Positions 7,347-15,247 of a stretch of DNA of 33,513 bases are shown piece after piece. Position numbers and translations under genes: made by a program. The notes beneath the pieces are model-generated. The model was not told the origin of the DNA, did not search any database, and was given only the letters and a program-made list of their open reading frames with translations. The stretch spans positions 1-33,513 of the forward strand of contig CAITJJ010000208.1 of assembly GCA_903892675.1 (NCBI GenBank), in the 5' to 3' direction. The first letter of the stretch is position 1, and the number at the start of each line of letters is the position of its first letter. This stretch comes from an uncultured Hyphomicrobiales bacterium. Its GTDB lineage: Bacteria; Pseudomonadota; Alphaproteobacteria; Rhizobiales; Xanthobacteraceae.

Positions 7347-7495
7347 GGTCAACTCCTGCACGGGCGCAAAGTCGATTGCGCTGACGCCCCCCGGCGGCAA
7401 CGATTGCCGCATGCGAGTAGGGCGGCGATGGGGCCGGCGCGGGGCCGGGGCAGGGCAGCTTCGCGGCGGGATTTTTGCGCGCAGCGGCGCGTCGA

Positions 7496-8425
7496 TCACC
7501 AGGTCAGCTTGAAACGGGCGGTGACGCTCTTGTTCTCGTTGACGCGGCCGACATCGGTCACCGCGGTGGTGACGCCGAGGGGGCCATAAATTTTTTGCTC
7601 GGCGCTGAGTGTGTTGTGCGTGACCGGATCGGTGCTGGTCGAGTTCAGACCGGCGCCGAGTGTCGTGCCGGTCGGCAGAATGCTGAATTTGGCGAAATTT
7701 TCATTGCCCCACACCCGTGGCACCGCCGCTGCCGTTGGCTCGCTCGGCGGCGCGACGCGCAGGGGAATATCGGTTGCCGCCGCTTGCGGTTGCCCCAGGC
7801 TTTCGGTCACCGAATAGCGGCTCTGCACGCTGACGGAGAATTTGTCGCCGACCGGCAGCGATCGCTTGAACGTGGTGCCGACGCGGCCCTGCTCGTTATT
7901 CGGATCGACGCGCGCGTCGATGGTGGCGAAATTCGGCAGGCCGACCGAGGCCCAGGCGGCCCCACCGCGTTCGTTACGGGTGACGCCCAGCGGGTTCTTA
8001 GGATCATGACCGTAGGGCATATCGGCGGCGTAGCCGATATCGGCGCCGACATTGGCATCCCATTCGCTCGCCAGCGGTTTCTTGACGACGACCGTGCCGG
8101 AGCCATCCGGCCGGTTGGTGCGTGACAGGTCGAGACCTTTGGTGCCGGCCAGCGCCGGCAGGCGCAGCGGCCGCGCCGGCGCGTTCAGATAGCTGGCGGG
8201 ATCGGCGGCGAGGGCCTTGTCGATTATCGAATTGTCTTCGGCCGAGAGTCCGGGCGCTTGCCCATCGTCGGCGATCGTCGGCCGCAAGTCCGGGGCAGGA
8301 CTACTCGCGTCCGGTGAAACGAACACGGATTCAGGGGCGTCCTGCGCCACCGTGGCGACCGGCAGCGCAGCGCAAAACCCGATAAACGCTATAGCGATGC
8401 GCCTCTCCTTCAACCCGATCGGCAT
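7496..8425 (-). CDS. Putative outer-membrane beta-barrel protein
   Basis: The ATG at 8425 gives a 309-residue protein with a signal peptide (MPIGLKERRIAIAFIGFCAALPVATVAQ). A disordered Pro/Ala/Asp-rich stretch follows, and then a C-terminal half rich in alternating polar and hydrophobic residues and Gly/Asn/Thr. The last residues SVTARFKLTW end in Trp, like barrel proteins recognised by BamA. Short strands such as KFSVSVQSRYSV and TTLGAGLNSTS fit barrel staves. The frame stays open about 380 bp further upstream, but that part overlaps another gene and has no start signal. The exact function is unknown. Confidence 0.7.
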   Translation of the reverse strand: MPIGLKERRIAIAFIGFCAALPVATVAQDAPESVFVSPDASSPAPDLRPTIADDGQAPGLSAEDNSIIDKALAADPASYLNAPARPLRLPALAGTKGLDLSRTNRPDGSGTVVVKKPLASEWDANVGADIGYAADMPYGHDPKNPLGVTRNERGGAAWASVGLPNFATIDARVDPNNEQGRVGTTFKRSLPVGDKFSVSVQSRYSVTESLGQPQAAATDIPLRVAPPSEPTAAAVPRVWGNENFAKFSILPTGTTLGAGLNSTSTDPVTHNTLSAEQKIYGPLGVTTAVTDVGRVNENKSVTARFKLTW

Positions 8426-8559
8426 TCCATGACCCCACCGTTCGCAAGGCCGGTTTGTCCCATGCAACTTGGGCAAAGGTGTGGAGCCGCTATGGCTGGA
8501 AATGAACCGGCAATCCCGGCGCGCTTTGTCCGGCACGACGTAAACCGAAGGAGAACAGC

Positions 8560-8670
8560 ATGGCCGCAATACTTGTCCTAAACTGGACAGCGCTGCGAAG
8601 AAACTGCCCGACGAACGCCAGATCGGCGCGCGCATCGAGCAGCAGGTCGTCGCTATTTCTTGCCGGGTGA
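8560..8670 (+). pseudogene. Possible frameshifted remnant of a small gene
   Basis: An AAGGAG (8548-8553) seven bases before ATG 8560 is a very good start signal, but the frame gives a 36-residue Arg/Ser-rich peptide. In the neighbouring + frame the same DNA reads KLDSAAKKLPDERQIGARIE from 8580, a plausible amphipathic helix. A single indel in the first ~20 bases would join the start to that helix. The remnant runs into the convergent small gene at 8653. Confidence 0.3.
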
Positions 8671-8775
8671 GCCCGAGGACTGCGAGGCTTTGTAGGCGGA
8701 CATTTGCTTCGGTTTGTCCTTGTCGGCCTTCGGTTTCTTCTTTTCCTTCGGCACCCGCATCTGACCCTTTGCCAT
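8653..8775 (-). CDS. 40-residue basic protein
   Basis: Reads MAKGQMRVPKEKKKPKADKD and ends in Ser/Gly/Lys. It is highly basic, with no hydrophobic core, and probably disordered. An aggggg motif in the right place supports the ATG at 8775; the frame extends further upstream without a start signal. Small Lys-rich proteins beginning MAKGQMR are familiar to me from rhizobial genomes. They may associate with nucleic acid or ribosomes, but this is inference. Confidence 0.65.
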   Translation of the reverse strand: MAKGQMRVPKEKKKPKADKDKPKQMSAYKASQSSGSPGKK

Positions 8776-9040
8776 GACGACCCCCTGATTTTGGCTGGCG
8801 CATGATGTCAGCCGGAAACGGCCGAGAATCATGACGGTGGTGAACCGCCGAATGGTGGTACGGCGAGAGGCCTTCGGCAAGAGGGGGCTACCGGTCCCCC
8901 GGGTCGCCATGCACAGGCGCAATCTTTCGCCGCGGCGCGCGGGAACTTTCGGGTTCCATCAGCCGTTAGTGGCGTGCCCGCGTCCGAATGATCGCCTGGA
9001 TTCACCAAGGCGGCCGGAGGCCGGCACAGGGAGCTGGGAC

Positions 9041-9424
9041 ATGCGCTATTGGATCATGGGTGCGGCGGCCATCGGGCTGCTGGCGGTCGGGACGGCGGGA
9101 ACGGTCAATACGGCGCATGCCGCCACTGCAGCGGCGGCATCGGATGGCATGCGGCCGGCGATCATGCTGGCGCAGGCTGAGACGAAGAAGCCCGAGACGA
9201 CCACGCAGAAGGTCAAACGCGAGGTCAAGGAAGAAACGGCCGAAGTGAAGAAGAAAGTCAAACGCGCCTGGAAAAAATTGACCGGTTATAAATTCGATGT
9301 GGCCTGTCCGGCCTTGCTGCCGCTGAGCCATTCGACCTGCACCGAGACCGGCAAAAATCGCGCCGACGCGAAGGCCAGGTGCCAGGCGCAGTCGCCTTTG
9401 TGCAGCGTTTCCGACGCCAAATAA
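9041..9424 (+). CDS. Small exported Cys-containing protein with a Lys/Glu helix
   Basis: The ATG at 9041 is preceded by AGGGAG with an eight-base gap. The longer frame from 8831 is Arg/Pro-rich and overlaps nothing with a start signal. The 127-residue product has a signal peptide (MRYWIMGAAAIGLLAVGTAG, cleavage near AHA-AT). A highly charged helix (KKPETTTQKVKREVKEETAE through KRAWKKL) follows. The C-terminal part has four Cys (VACPALL, STCTET, ARCQAQ, LCSVS) that could form two disulfides in the periplasm. No named family recognised. Confidence 0.75.
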   Translation: MRYWIMGAAAIGLLAVGTAGTVNTAHAATAAAASDGMRPAIMLAQAETKKPETTTQKVKREVKEETAEVKKKVKRAWKKLTGYKFDVACPALLPLSHSTCTETGKNRADAKARCQAQSPLCSVSDAK

Positions 9425-9455
9425 TTGGCTGACCGGATTTAACGGTTACGATAGG

Positions 9456-9481
9456 GGGCCTGGGCCATACGGCTCAGGCCC
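9456..9481. terminator. Hairpin between convergent genes
   Basis: Arms gggcctgggcc (9456-9466) and ggctcaggccc (9471-9481) pair with one G-T step around atac. It lies 31 bp after the gene on + and 30 bp beyond the stop of the gene on -. There is no T-run on either strand, so termination strength is uncertain. Confidence 0.5.
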
Positions 9482-9511
9482 TCGCCGGTTTCTGGCTTCT
9501 GGCATCTGGCT

Positions 9512-9850
9512 TTAGGTCTTAGGCGCCTGCGCCGTCTTCAGTTTTTCATCGATACATTTGTTGACGACGTCGGCGCGCTTGTCGAGATTGGCATCGGCCG
9601 GGCCTTTCTCGGTTTTCATCCAGCATTCCATGGCGGCGCGCGAACGGGTCATTGGCGGCTCGGGCGGCGTGGCCGGTTCGGCCTTCTTGTCGCTGGAGGT
9701 CACGAGATCCGAGAGCGGCGAACTGCCATCGGTCTGGCAGCCGCCCAGCAACACCGCGGCGCTCACCACAATCATCAGCATGCGCGTCGTGCGGCGCTTC
9801 GAACCGTCTGCCGGTTGAGGGGCCGTGGTCGGGACGGGGGCGTATCGCAT
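9512..9850 (-). CDS. Small lipoprotein
   Basis: From the ATG at 9850 the protein has 112 residues. After an RRTTR basic patch comes the hydrophobic stretch MLMIVVSAAVLLGGC, a lipobox LGGC with Cys38 as the likely lipidated residue. The mature part starts QTDGSS, passes through a Pro/Lys-rich linker and ends in a helical region with two Cys (AMECWMKT, VVNKCIDEKL) and the pattern DANLDKRADVVNKC. A start at Met24 just before the hydrophobic stretch or an upstream GTG at 9895 are alternatives; none has a strong ribosome-binding site. Likely anchored in the envelope. Confidence 0.75.
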   Translation of the reverse strand: MRYAPVPTTAPQPADGSKRRTTRMLMIVVSAAVLLGGCQTDGSSPLSDLVTSSDKKAEPATPPEPPMTRSRAAMECWMKTEKGPADANLDKRADVVNKCIDEKLKTAQAPKT

Positions 9851-9996
9851 CGTCGTATTCCCAGGCGGTTCGGGTGACGCCGGCTTGATTCGCACGGTGC
9901 CACAGTGTCGCTGAAATGGCCCTGTCCCGGCAACTCCCGGATATCCGCGCCTTGCCTTAACCCCATTCTAACCGGGACCGGCGTTTCATTCCTGCC

Positions 9997-10416
9997 ATGC
10001 GCCGCCCGCTGCCGGACCTGACGATCACGCTCGCGCGCAGTTTCATCGCTGTCGCGGCGGCGATCTATTTGTTCGATCTCTGGCAGCAAACCCGCGACCA
10101 TCTGACCAATGGCGCGCTGCGGCCGTTCGGCGACGACTTCATCAATTACTGGTCGGGCGCTTATCTCGCCTGGCACGGCCGCGCCGCCGAGATCTACGAT
10201 CCGGTCGCGTTTCACCTTTTCCAGGAAAGCGTCGCCGGCGCCCCGATCCAGGGCTATCATTACAGCTATCCGCCGGTGCTTTTGCTGCTGACCGCGCCGC
10301 TTGCATTCGTGCCCTACATTCCCGGTCTAGCGCTTTGGCTTGCTAGCGGCTGGTATGCCTTCTACCGCGCCGTGCGCCTGGCCATGCCGGGACGCGGCGC
10401 GCTGCTATTGGCCTGA
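9997..10416 (+). CDS. GT87/DUF2029-type membrane glycosyltransferase, N-terminal part (frame broken)
   Basis: The first 139 residues of a polytopic membrane protein: a first transmembrane helix (ARSFIAVAAAIYLFDL), then the periplasmic acidic loop FGDDFINYWSGAYLAWHG, whose Asp pair matches the catalytic region of GT-C fold, polyprenyl-phosphate-sugar-dependent enzymes. HYSYPPVLLLLTAPLAFVPY follows. The frame stops at TGA 10414-10416 after GALLLA. The rest of the protein continues one base back in the next frame, so this is one gene split by a single-base frameshift. Whether the split is real or a base-calling error cannot be told from here. Confidence 0.8.
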   Translation: MRRPLPDLTITLARSFIAVAAAIYLFDLWQQTRDHLTNGALRPFGDDFINYWSGAYLAWHGRAAEIYDPVAFHLFQESVAGAPIQGYHYSYPPVLLLLTAPLAFVPYIPGLALWLASGWYAFYRAVRLAMPGRGALLLA

Positions 10417-11174
10417 GCGCGCCGGCCGTTTTCATCAACGCGGTCGGCGGGCAGAACGGCACCTGGACCGCGGCCCTGTTCGGCTTTGGCCTGGGCCTGA
10501 TCGAGAAGCGGCCGGCGCTGGCGGGTGGTCTCCTCGGACTGTTGATCTACAAGCCGCAATTCGGCCTGCTGGTGCCGGTCGCCCTGCTGGCCGGCCGGCA
10601 CTGGCGCGCCTTTTTGTTTGCCGGACTTTCGGCCGGCGCCCTGATTTCGATCAGCATGGCCTGGCATGGTCCGGGGCTCTGGACCGACTATCTGCGCAAT
10701 CTCGGCGTCCTGCGCCAGATCGTCCTGGAGGACGGCACCGGCGTCTGGCATCGCTTCGTCTCTGTATTTGTTGCCGCCCGCAGGCTCGGCGCGCCGGTCG
10801 AGGCCGCTTACGCGATCCAGGCGCTCACGGCTGCGATTGCGCTGATCGCTGTCGCACTGGTGTGGTGGCGCAATGAAGCACCGCTGGGCGTGAAGAACGC
10901 GGTCCTGCTCAGCGCCACCTGTCTGGCGACGCCTTATTTGCAGGACTACGATCTGGTCTTCGGCGCACTGATCGTGGTCTGGCTCTGGCAGGCGCCGGCC
11001 CCTCGTTTCGAGCGAACCTTGCCGGTTGCCGCCGGTTTGCTGCTGATCCTGCCTCTGCTGGCGGCGGCATTGGCCAATATGACCGGCTTGTGTCTCGGGC
11101 CCCTGTTTATCGCGCCAATTTTCTTCCTCGCGGCGCGGATCGGTTTGCAGAAGAATCTGCACCAGACCGTGTGA
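10413..11174 (+). pseudogene. GT87/DUF2029-type glycosyltransferase, C-terminal part in the -1 frame
   Basis: Reads LSAPAVFINAVGGQNGTWTA from 10413 with no start codon of its own at the junction. Further membrane helices follow (ALFGFGLGLIE, GLLGLLIYKPQFGLLVPVAL, FAGLSAGALISISMA) and a C-terminal cluster to LQKNLHQTV. KPQFG is typical of the family's central loop. The total of about 390 residues matches an intact family member. One inserted base near 10411-10416 would restore a single protein. The first internal start, TTG at 10542, would give a 210-residue fragment lacking the catalytic loop. Confidence 0.75.
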
Positions 11175-11226
11175 CTTTTGCCCCCGGCCTGTTCTAGATT
11201 GCCGCCTCGTTGCACCGGGGGCCGCC

Positions 11227-11622
11227 ATGCCGAACTACACGTGGGATCATGTCCATCTGCGCACGCCGGATCCGGAAGCGACCGCGCAATGGTTCGAGCG
11301 CATGCTGGGCGCCGAGGTGATCCGCAGCACCCAGCAGGGAGCGCCGCGCATCGACCTCAAGCTCGGCGGCGCCAATATTTTTCTGGCCCCGGTGAAGTCC
11401 GGCGACGGCGTCAATGCGCCGCCGGTGACGCCCTATCAGGGCCTCGATCATTTCGGACTGACGGTGTCCGGCATCGACGCGGTCGCCGCCGATCTCAAGG
11501 CCAAAGGTGTCGCGTTCACCATGGAACCGACCGTTCCGCGGCCGGGCGTTAAGATCTGCTTCCTGCGCGGTCCGCAGGGTATCTCGATCGAACTGCTCGA
11601 CCGCGATCCGAAATATTCCTGA
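11227..11622 (+). CDS. VOC-family (glyoxalase/bleomycin-resistance fold) protein
   Basis: A 131-residue single-chain vicinal-oxygen-chelate protein with two beta-alpha-beta-beta-beta halves. The first half starts WDHVHLRTPDPEATAQWFER (His8). The second starts GLDHFGLTVSGID (His75) and ends GISIELLDRD (Glu122), giving the usual His/His/Glu metal set. It probably forms a dimer and acts on a small metabolite; the substrate cannot be told from sequence. Both neighbours are unrelated, so it is probably monocistronic. Confidence 0.9.
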   Translation: MPNYTWDHVHLRTPDPEATAQWFERMLGAEVIRSTQQGAPRIDLKLGGANIFLAPVKSGDGVNAPPVTPYQGLDHFGLTVSGIDAVAADLKAKGVAFTMEPTVPRPGVKICFLRGPQGISIELLDRDPKYS

Positions 11623-11701
11623 CCGGGAAATCGTCATCGTTGTTTGCTGTCGCCGCCGCTTAAATCCGCCCGCAGGGGCCTTTAGTTGAAAGGGCAGTCG
11701 A

Positions 11702-12112
11702 ATGCGGGTTTGGGAAGTGGCGACCGGCGCGGCCGTTGTATTGCTGTCGCAAGCCGTGGCGCCGATCTCGGTTCCGGCCGCCGCCGATGCCCGCCTTGAG
11801 CGCAGTCTGCGCATGCTGGCGCCGGCCGAGCGGCTTGAACAGTTGTGCGACTACACCGCGATGGCCAGCATTCGCAAGGACGCCGGCAATTTCCGCCCCG
11901 AGCGCGCGGTCGCCAATGCCGGCGCCGAGGTCAAGGTGAAGAACGATACGATCGTGGCGAACGCCGGCGCGTTTCGCAGCCGCGGCAAATGGTACGGCAT
12001 GGCCTACACCTGCTCGGCGACGCCCGATCATATGCAGGTCTTGTCGTTCCAGTACACGATCGGCGGCGAAATTCCCGAAGCGAAATGGGCGACCTACGGC
12101 CTCTTCGATTGA
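11702..12112 (+). CDS. DUF930 exported protein
   Basis: A 136-residue protein with an N-terminal signal sequence (VATGAAVVLLSQAVAPISVPAAADA). The mature domain has the DUF930 pattern: LRMLAPAERLEQLCDYTAM, FRPERAVANA, VKNDTIVANAGAFRSRGKWY, FQYTIGGEIPEAKW, with Cys49 and Cys104 well placed for a disulfide. The family is known from Rhizobiales and has no assigned role. It ends only six bases from the stop of the convergent DUF1275 gene. Confidence 0.85.
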   Translation: MRVWEVATGAAVVLLSQAVAPISVPAAADARLERSLRMLAPAERLEQLCDYTAMASIRKDAGNFRPERAVANAGAEVKVKNDTIVANAGAFRSRGKWYGMAYTCSATPDHMQVLSFQYTIGGEIPEAKWATYGLFD

Positions 12113-12118
12113 CCGGCT

Positions 12119-12814
12119 TCAAGGCCGCGGCGGCGTGGCCTCCGCCCGCATCAGCGCCGCCACGGCCCCGACAATGACCGGCACGGCGAGGCACCAGAAT
12201 CCGGCCAGCCAGTAGAGCAACGCCGCGGCGGCGCAACCGGCGGCGAAATATAGAATGCTGAAAGCCAGTCTGCCCAACCGCGCTCGGATCACTGCCGCAT
12301 TCTCCGGATCGCCGCCGCTCAGCAGATCGACGGCGTCGATCGTGGCCTGCGTGGTCGAACCGGTCATCAAGGTTGTCGGCGGCAGACTTGCCAGATGCAC
12401 GCGCTGCACGGCGTTCTGCAATGCCATGGCGGCGATGCCGGCAAAGCCCGTGAGCAAGGCTGCCAGCGTGTCGGGGTCCTCGAACGGGCCGAATATAACG
12501 GCAAGCAGAAAGAAGGCCGCCAGCAGGGTTACCTCGGCGGACAGCAGAATGCGCAGCACCGGTTTTTCGCGTTTACGCAAGGCGGCACCGGCCAGGCGCG
12601 CCAGCGCGATGACAGCGATGAAGACCGGCAAAGCCAATATTTTACTGATGATGCCGTGGCTGCCGAGCACGAGCGCCGCGCCGAGCGTCACGAAATTGCC
12701 GGTGACATGCGCGGTAAACAGGCCATGCAATCCGAGGAAGCCCGCGGTGTCGACGAAGCCGCCGTTGAACGACAGCAGGCCGGCTATGACCGCAGGGCTG
12801 GCGAGTTTTCGCAT
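12119..12814 (-). CDS. DUF1275 (YoaK-type) membrane protein
   Basis: Inner-membrane protein of about 231 residues with six hydrophobic segments. The signature GGFVDTAGFLGLHGLFTAHV followed by TGNFV near the N-terminus and LPPTTLMTGSTTQ in the second half are typical of DUF1275, a family of unknown transport-like function. Start 12814 has gggag nine bases upstream; the alternative ATG at 12838 adds eight polar residues and has no such site. Divergent or convergent neighbours give no operon context. Confidence 0.88.
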   Translation of the reverse strand: MRKLASPAVIAGLLSFNGGFVDTAGFLGLHGLFTAHVTGNFVTLGAALVLGSHGIISKILALPVFIAVIALARLAGAALRKREKPVLRILLSAEVTLLAAFFLLAVIFGPFEDPDTLAALLTGFAGIAAMALQNAVQRVHLASLPPTTLMTGSTTQATIDAVDLLSGGDPENAAVIRARLGRLAFSILYFAAGCAAAALLYWLAGFWCLAVPVIVGAVAALMRAEATPPRP

Positions 12815-12864
12815 CGCTTGACGCTCCCACTGGCGCATCGGTCAGTCAGCCGCGTCGGACGCCC

Positions 12865-13110
12865 CTAGATCTTGTCCTTGACCGAGGTGTCGGGGCGATC
12901 GCTGCCGCGCGCGGTCTCGGTGTGCCAGCGGCCTTTTTCATCCTCGAACTGGATTTCCTCGGTGTGCCCGGGAACCCGCTGCTCGGCGGCGGCGCGCTGC
13001 GCGGCTTTCAGCGCCGCCGCGTGCGACGGAAAAGGTTCGGAGAAAACGCCATCGACCTTGTACGCCCAGCCGCCGTCGTGCTCGACAATTTCATAAGTAA
13101 CCTTGGACAT
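12865..13110 (-). CDS. DUF2188-like small protein
   Basis: An 81-residue protein beginning MSKVTYEIVEHDGGWAYKVD, then FPSHAAALKAAQRAAAEQ, the strand-Trp-strand-helix layout of DUF2188. The C-terminus is polar (WHTETARGSDRPDTS). gagagg six bases before the ATG supports the start. It is soluble and of unknown function; relatives are often stress-inducible small proteins, but nothing in this sequence shows regulation. Confidence 0.8.
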   Translation of the reverse strand: MSKVTYEIVEHDGGWAYKVDGVFSEPFPSHAAALKAAQRAAAEQRVPGHTEEIQFEDEKGRWHTETARGSDRPDTSVKDKI

Positions 13111-13205
13111 AGGTTGCCTCTCGGATTGGTCTGAAATCTCAAGGCTTCAACGTAGCGGGCCATCGGTTGGTTGCACAGGCCAAATCGGCCGGTATCCGGG
13201 GGCGG

Positions 13206-13481
13206 TCAAGCACGGCGCCGCAAGGCGCGGATCAAATTGACCGCGAAGCCGATGGCTGCGCCAGGCAAAGCAGACGCGATAACGGCGGCGGCTAGCCCCA
13301 TTTCACAGCCGCCGGAGTCGCCGGGCGTGCCGCAGACCTTGTTGAAAGAATTCAGGATCAGCACCAGGACGAAAACGGCAATCGGCGCGGCGATAAGTCC
13401 GAGCAAGGCGCCGAGCAGGGCCTTGCCGAAAATCTGCCAGCCCGACAATCGCGCCGGTCTCGGTTGAGGTGTCAGGGTCAT
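13206..13481 (-). CDS. Small two-helix membrane protein downstream of cvpA
   Basis: A 91-residue protein with two hydrophobic segments (ALLGALLGLIAAPIAVFVLVLIL and MGLAAAVIASALPGAAIGFAV) joined by a loop with two Cys (NKVCGTPGDSGGCEMG), and an Arg-rich C-terminus (LIRALRRRA) that should be cytosolic. It starts seven bases after the cvpA stop, so the two are surely cotranscribed. The ATG lies close to the cvpA end and no better start exists. Function unknown; co-expression suggests an envelope role. Confidence 0.75.
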   Translation of the reverse strand: MTLTPQPRPARLSGWQIFGKALLGALLGLIAAPIAVFVLVLILNSFNKVCGTPGDSGGCEMGLAAAVIASALPGAAIGFAVNLIRALRRRA

Positions 13482-13488
13482 GATCCGA

Positions 13489-14034
13489 CTATAGCCCGCG
13501 CTCGCGCTTCATCCGATCGATGAATTCGGTGACATCGGGGGGCAGCTTGCGCAGGCCTTCCTGTCCCGCCGCCGATAAAATCGGCCGCAGTCTGGAGCCG
13601 GTGAGGAATGCCGGCTCGCGTCCCGGTGGGATGATGCGCTCGAACACCAGCACCATGACGATTGCAAGCAGCACGACGCGGATGGCGCCGAGAAAGGCGC
13701 CGGCGGCGCGATCCGGCGCGCTGATACGCTGGCCCGACATCTCGCCGATGGCGTGGCGCATCAACGCGGCGAGGACAAAACCGACGACCAGAAATATGAC
13801 AAAGCCGGTCAGCGATGACTGCGCCGGCGGCAATTTGAATTGCTCGGTCAGGATCGGCGTGACAATCGGCGTGACTGCGACCGCGACCGGCGCGGCGATG
13901 ACATAGCCGAAGATGGTGGCGAGGGCCCGCAGCAGGCCGGAACGAAAGCCGGAAATAATGGCGACCGCGAGAAAAAGATAGACCGCGCCGTCGAACAGAT
14001 TGACCGGCAGGTCGGCATTGAGAAGCGCGTTCAT
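13489..14034 (-). CDS. CvpA-family membrane protein
   Basis: A 181-residue inner-membrane protein with four hydrophobic segments. The N-terminal pattern FDGAVYLFLAVAIISGFRSG followed by LLRALATIFGYVIA, and APDRAAGAFLGAIRVVLLAI in the third segment, match CvpA (colicin V production protein). Its normal role is unclear; in E. coli it is linked to purF. The ATG at 14034 is preferred to an in-frame TTG two codons upstream. Here it is followed by a small membrane gene instead of purF. Confidence 0.88.
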   Translation of the reverse strand: MNALLNADLPVNLFDGAVYLFLAVAIISGFRSGLLRALATIFGYVIAAPVAVAVTPIVTPILTEQFKLPPAQSSLTGFVIFLVVGFVLAALMRHAIGEMSGQRISAPDRAAGAFLGAIRVVLLAIVMVLVFERIIPPGREPAFLTGSRLRPILSAAGQEGLRKLPPDVTEFIDRMKRERGL

Positions 14035-14125
14035 TGGCAAAGCCCAGTGTGATTATCGCGAGAGTAGGCGCTTTGTTCGGATTCGGCTACGCTCTGCGCA
14101 ACCAATATCGAGGGAGACAAAAGCC

Positions 14126-14620
14126 ATGGCCTTCAGCGTCACCAGCAACAGTTTCAAGGATGGCGACTATCTCGGCCGCGACTTCATCCTGTCGGCGGAT
14201 TTCGGTTTCGGTTGCGCCGGCGGCAACACCTCGCCGCATCTGGCATGGTCCGGCGCGCCGGCCGGCACCAAGAGCTTCGCCGTCACCTGCTACGACCCCG
14301 ACGCGCCGACCGGCTCCGGCTTCTGGCACTGGCTGGTGGTGAATATTCCCGCCGATGTGACCGAACTCAAGCTCGGCGCCGGCAGCGCCGGCGGCACGCT
14401 GCCGAAGGGTGCGCTGATGACTCGCACCGATTTCGGCAAGCCCGGCTATGGCGGGCCGTGTTCGCCGGAAGGCGACCACCCGCATCGCTATTTTTTCACG
14501 GTGTTCGCGGTCGGCGACACGCTCGACGTCGGTGCCGATACCTCGGCCGCCGTGGTCGGCTTCAACCTGCATTTCAAGACCCTGGCCAAGGCCGCGATCA
14601 TGGGCCTGTTCAAGCGGTAA
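14126..14620 (+). CDS. YbhB/YbcL family (PEBP, Raf-kinase-inhibitor-like) protein
   Basis: A 164-residue phosphatidylethanolamine-binding-protein fold. Ligand-pocket motifs are DPDAP (57-61), GFWHWLVVNIP with His68, and GPCSPEGDHPH (110-120). AGGGAG about ten bases before ATG 14126 fixes the start; the frame continues upstream but overlaps the divergent cvpA promoter region. No signal peptide is seen, so it is probably cytosolic. The bacterial role is poorly known. Confidence 0.93.
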   Translation: MAFSVTSNSFKDGDYLGRDFILSADFGFGCAGGNTSPHLAWSGAPAGTKSFAVTCYDPDAPTGSGFWHWLVVNIPADVTELKLGAGSAGGTLPKGALMTRTDFGKPGYGGPCSPEGDHPHRYFFTVFAVGDTLDVGADTSAAVVGFNLHFKTLAKAAIMGLFKR

Positions 14621-14789
14621 GCGGACCGCCCGGGTCTTGACGCAAATCATGGAACTTTTTTGGGCGCTGCGTATTGTTCCGTTGCGATTCCACCCGCGGC
14701 CTCCGGCACCGTTTGAACCTTCAGACGGATGCCGCGCTGCTTGCTGGCCGAGCCCGTTATACGGCAGGCCGGTTGCCAGGAGATTTTCC

Positions 14790-15230
14790 ATGCGTCTTTC
14801 CAAAGGTTTACGTGCCGGCCTCGTCGCGCTCACCGCTCTTGTCGGGATCAGCGCCTCCACCGCCGCGATGGCCGATAGCGGCAAAGTCCACATCCGTATC
14901 GTCAAGGCGGGCTTCGTACTCGGTGGCTCGGGCGGCAGCGGCACGCTGACGTTCCACGGCCGGCAGTATCCGCTGTCGATCGGCGGCATCAGCTACGGCT
15001 TCACCTTCGGCGCCTCGGAAACCAACTTCTACGGCACCGTGAGCAACATCCGCCGTGCGTCCGATGTGGCCGGTGTCTATGGCCAGGCCGGCGCCGGCGC
15101 GGCGGTCGGCCGCGGCGCGCAGGCCGTCGTGCTGACCAACCAGAACGGCGCGGTGCTGACTTTGTCGGGCCGCCAGCGCGGCGTGATCGTCAGCGCCGAC
15201 CTCAGCGGTCTTGCGCTGTCGATGCGCTAA
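14790..15230 (+). CDS. Exported beta-rich protein, distantly EipA/DUF1134-like
   Basis: ATG 14790 follows ccaggag by six bases. The 146-residue product has a signal peptide (LRAGLVALTALVGISASTAAMA). The mature domain is made of Gly-rich strands: IRIVKAGFVLGGSGGSGTLT, FHGRQYPLSIGGISYGFTFG, then NIRRASDVAGVYGQAGAGAA and LTLSGRQRGVIVSADLSGL. The order of blocks recalls the DUF1134/EipA periplasmic beta-barrel proteins, but the resemblance is weak. It may be involved in envelope integrity (inference). Confidence 0.7.
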   Translation: MRLSKGLRAGLVALTALVGISASTAAMADSGKVHIRIVKAGFVLGGSGGSGTLTFHGRQYPLSIGGISYGFTFGASETNFYGTVSNIRRASDVAGVYGQAGAGAAVGRGAQAVVLTNQNGAVLTLSGRQRGVIVSADLSGLALSMR

Positions 15231-15247
15231 TCTGAAAGCCGGCGCCG

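Noticed and set aside
8426-8803. N-terminal extension of the beta-barrel protein
   Set aside because: It is Arg/Ser-rich, overlaps the small basic gene and lacks a start signal, while a signal peptide begins at 8425.
10340-10876. Separate gene in the third frame over the GT87 region
   Set aside because: It is Arg-rich and overlaps both halves of the membrane protein, which explain the region better.
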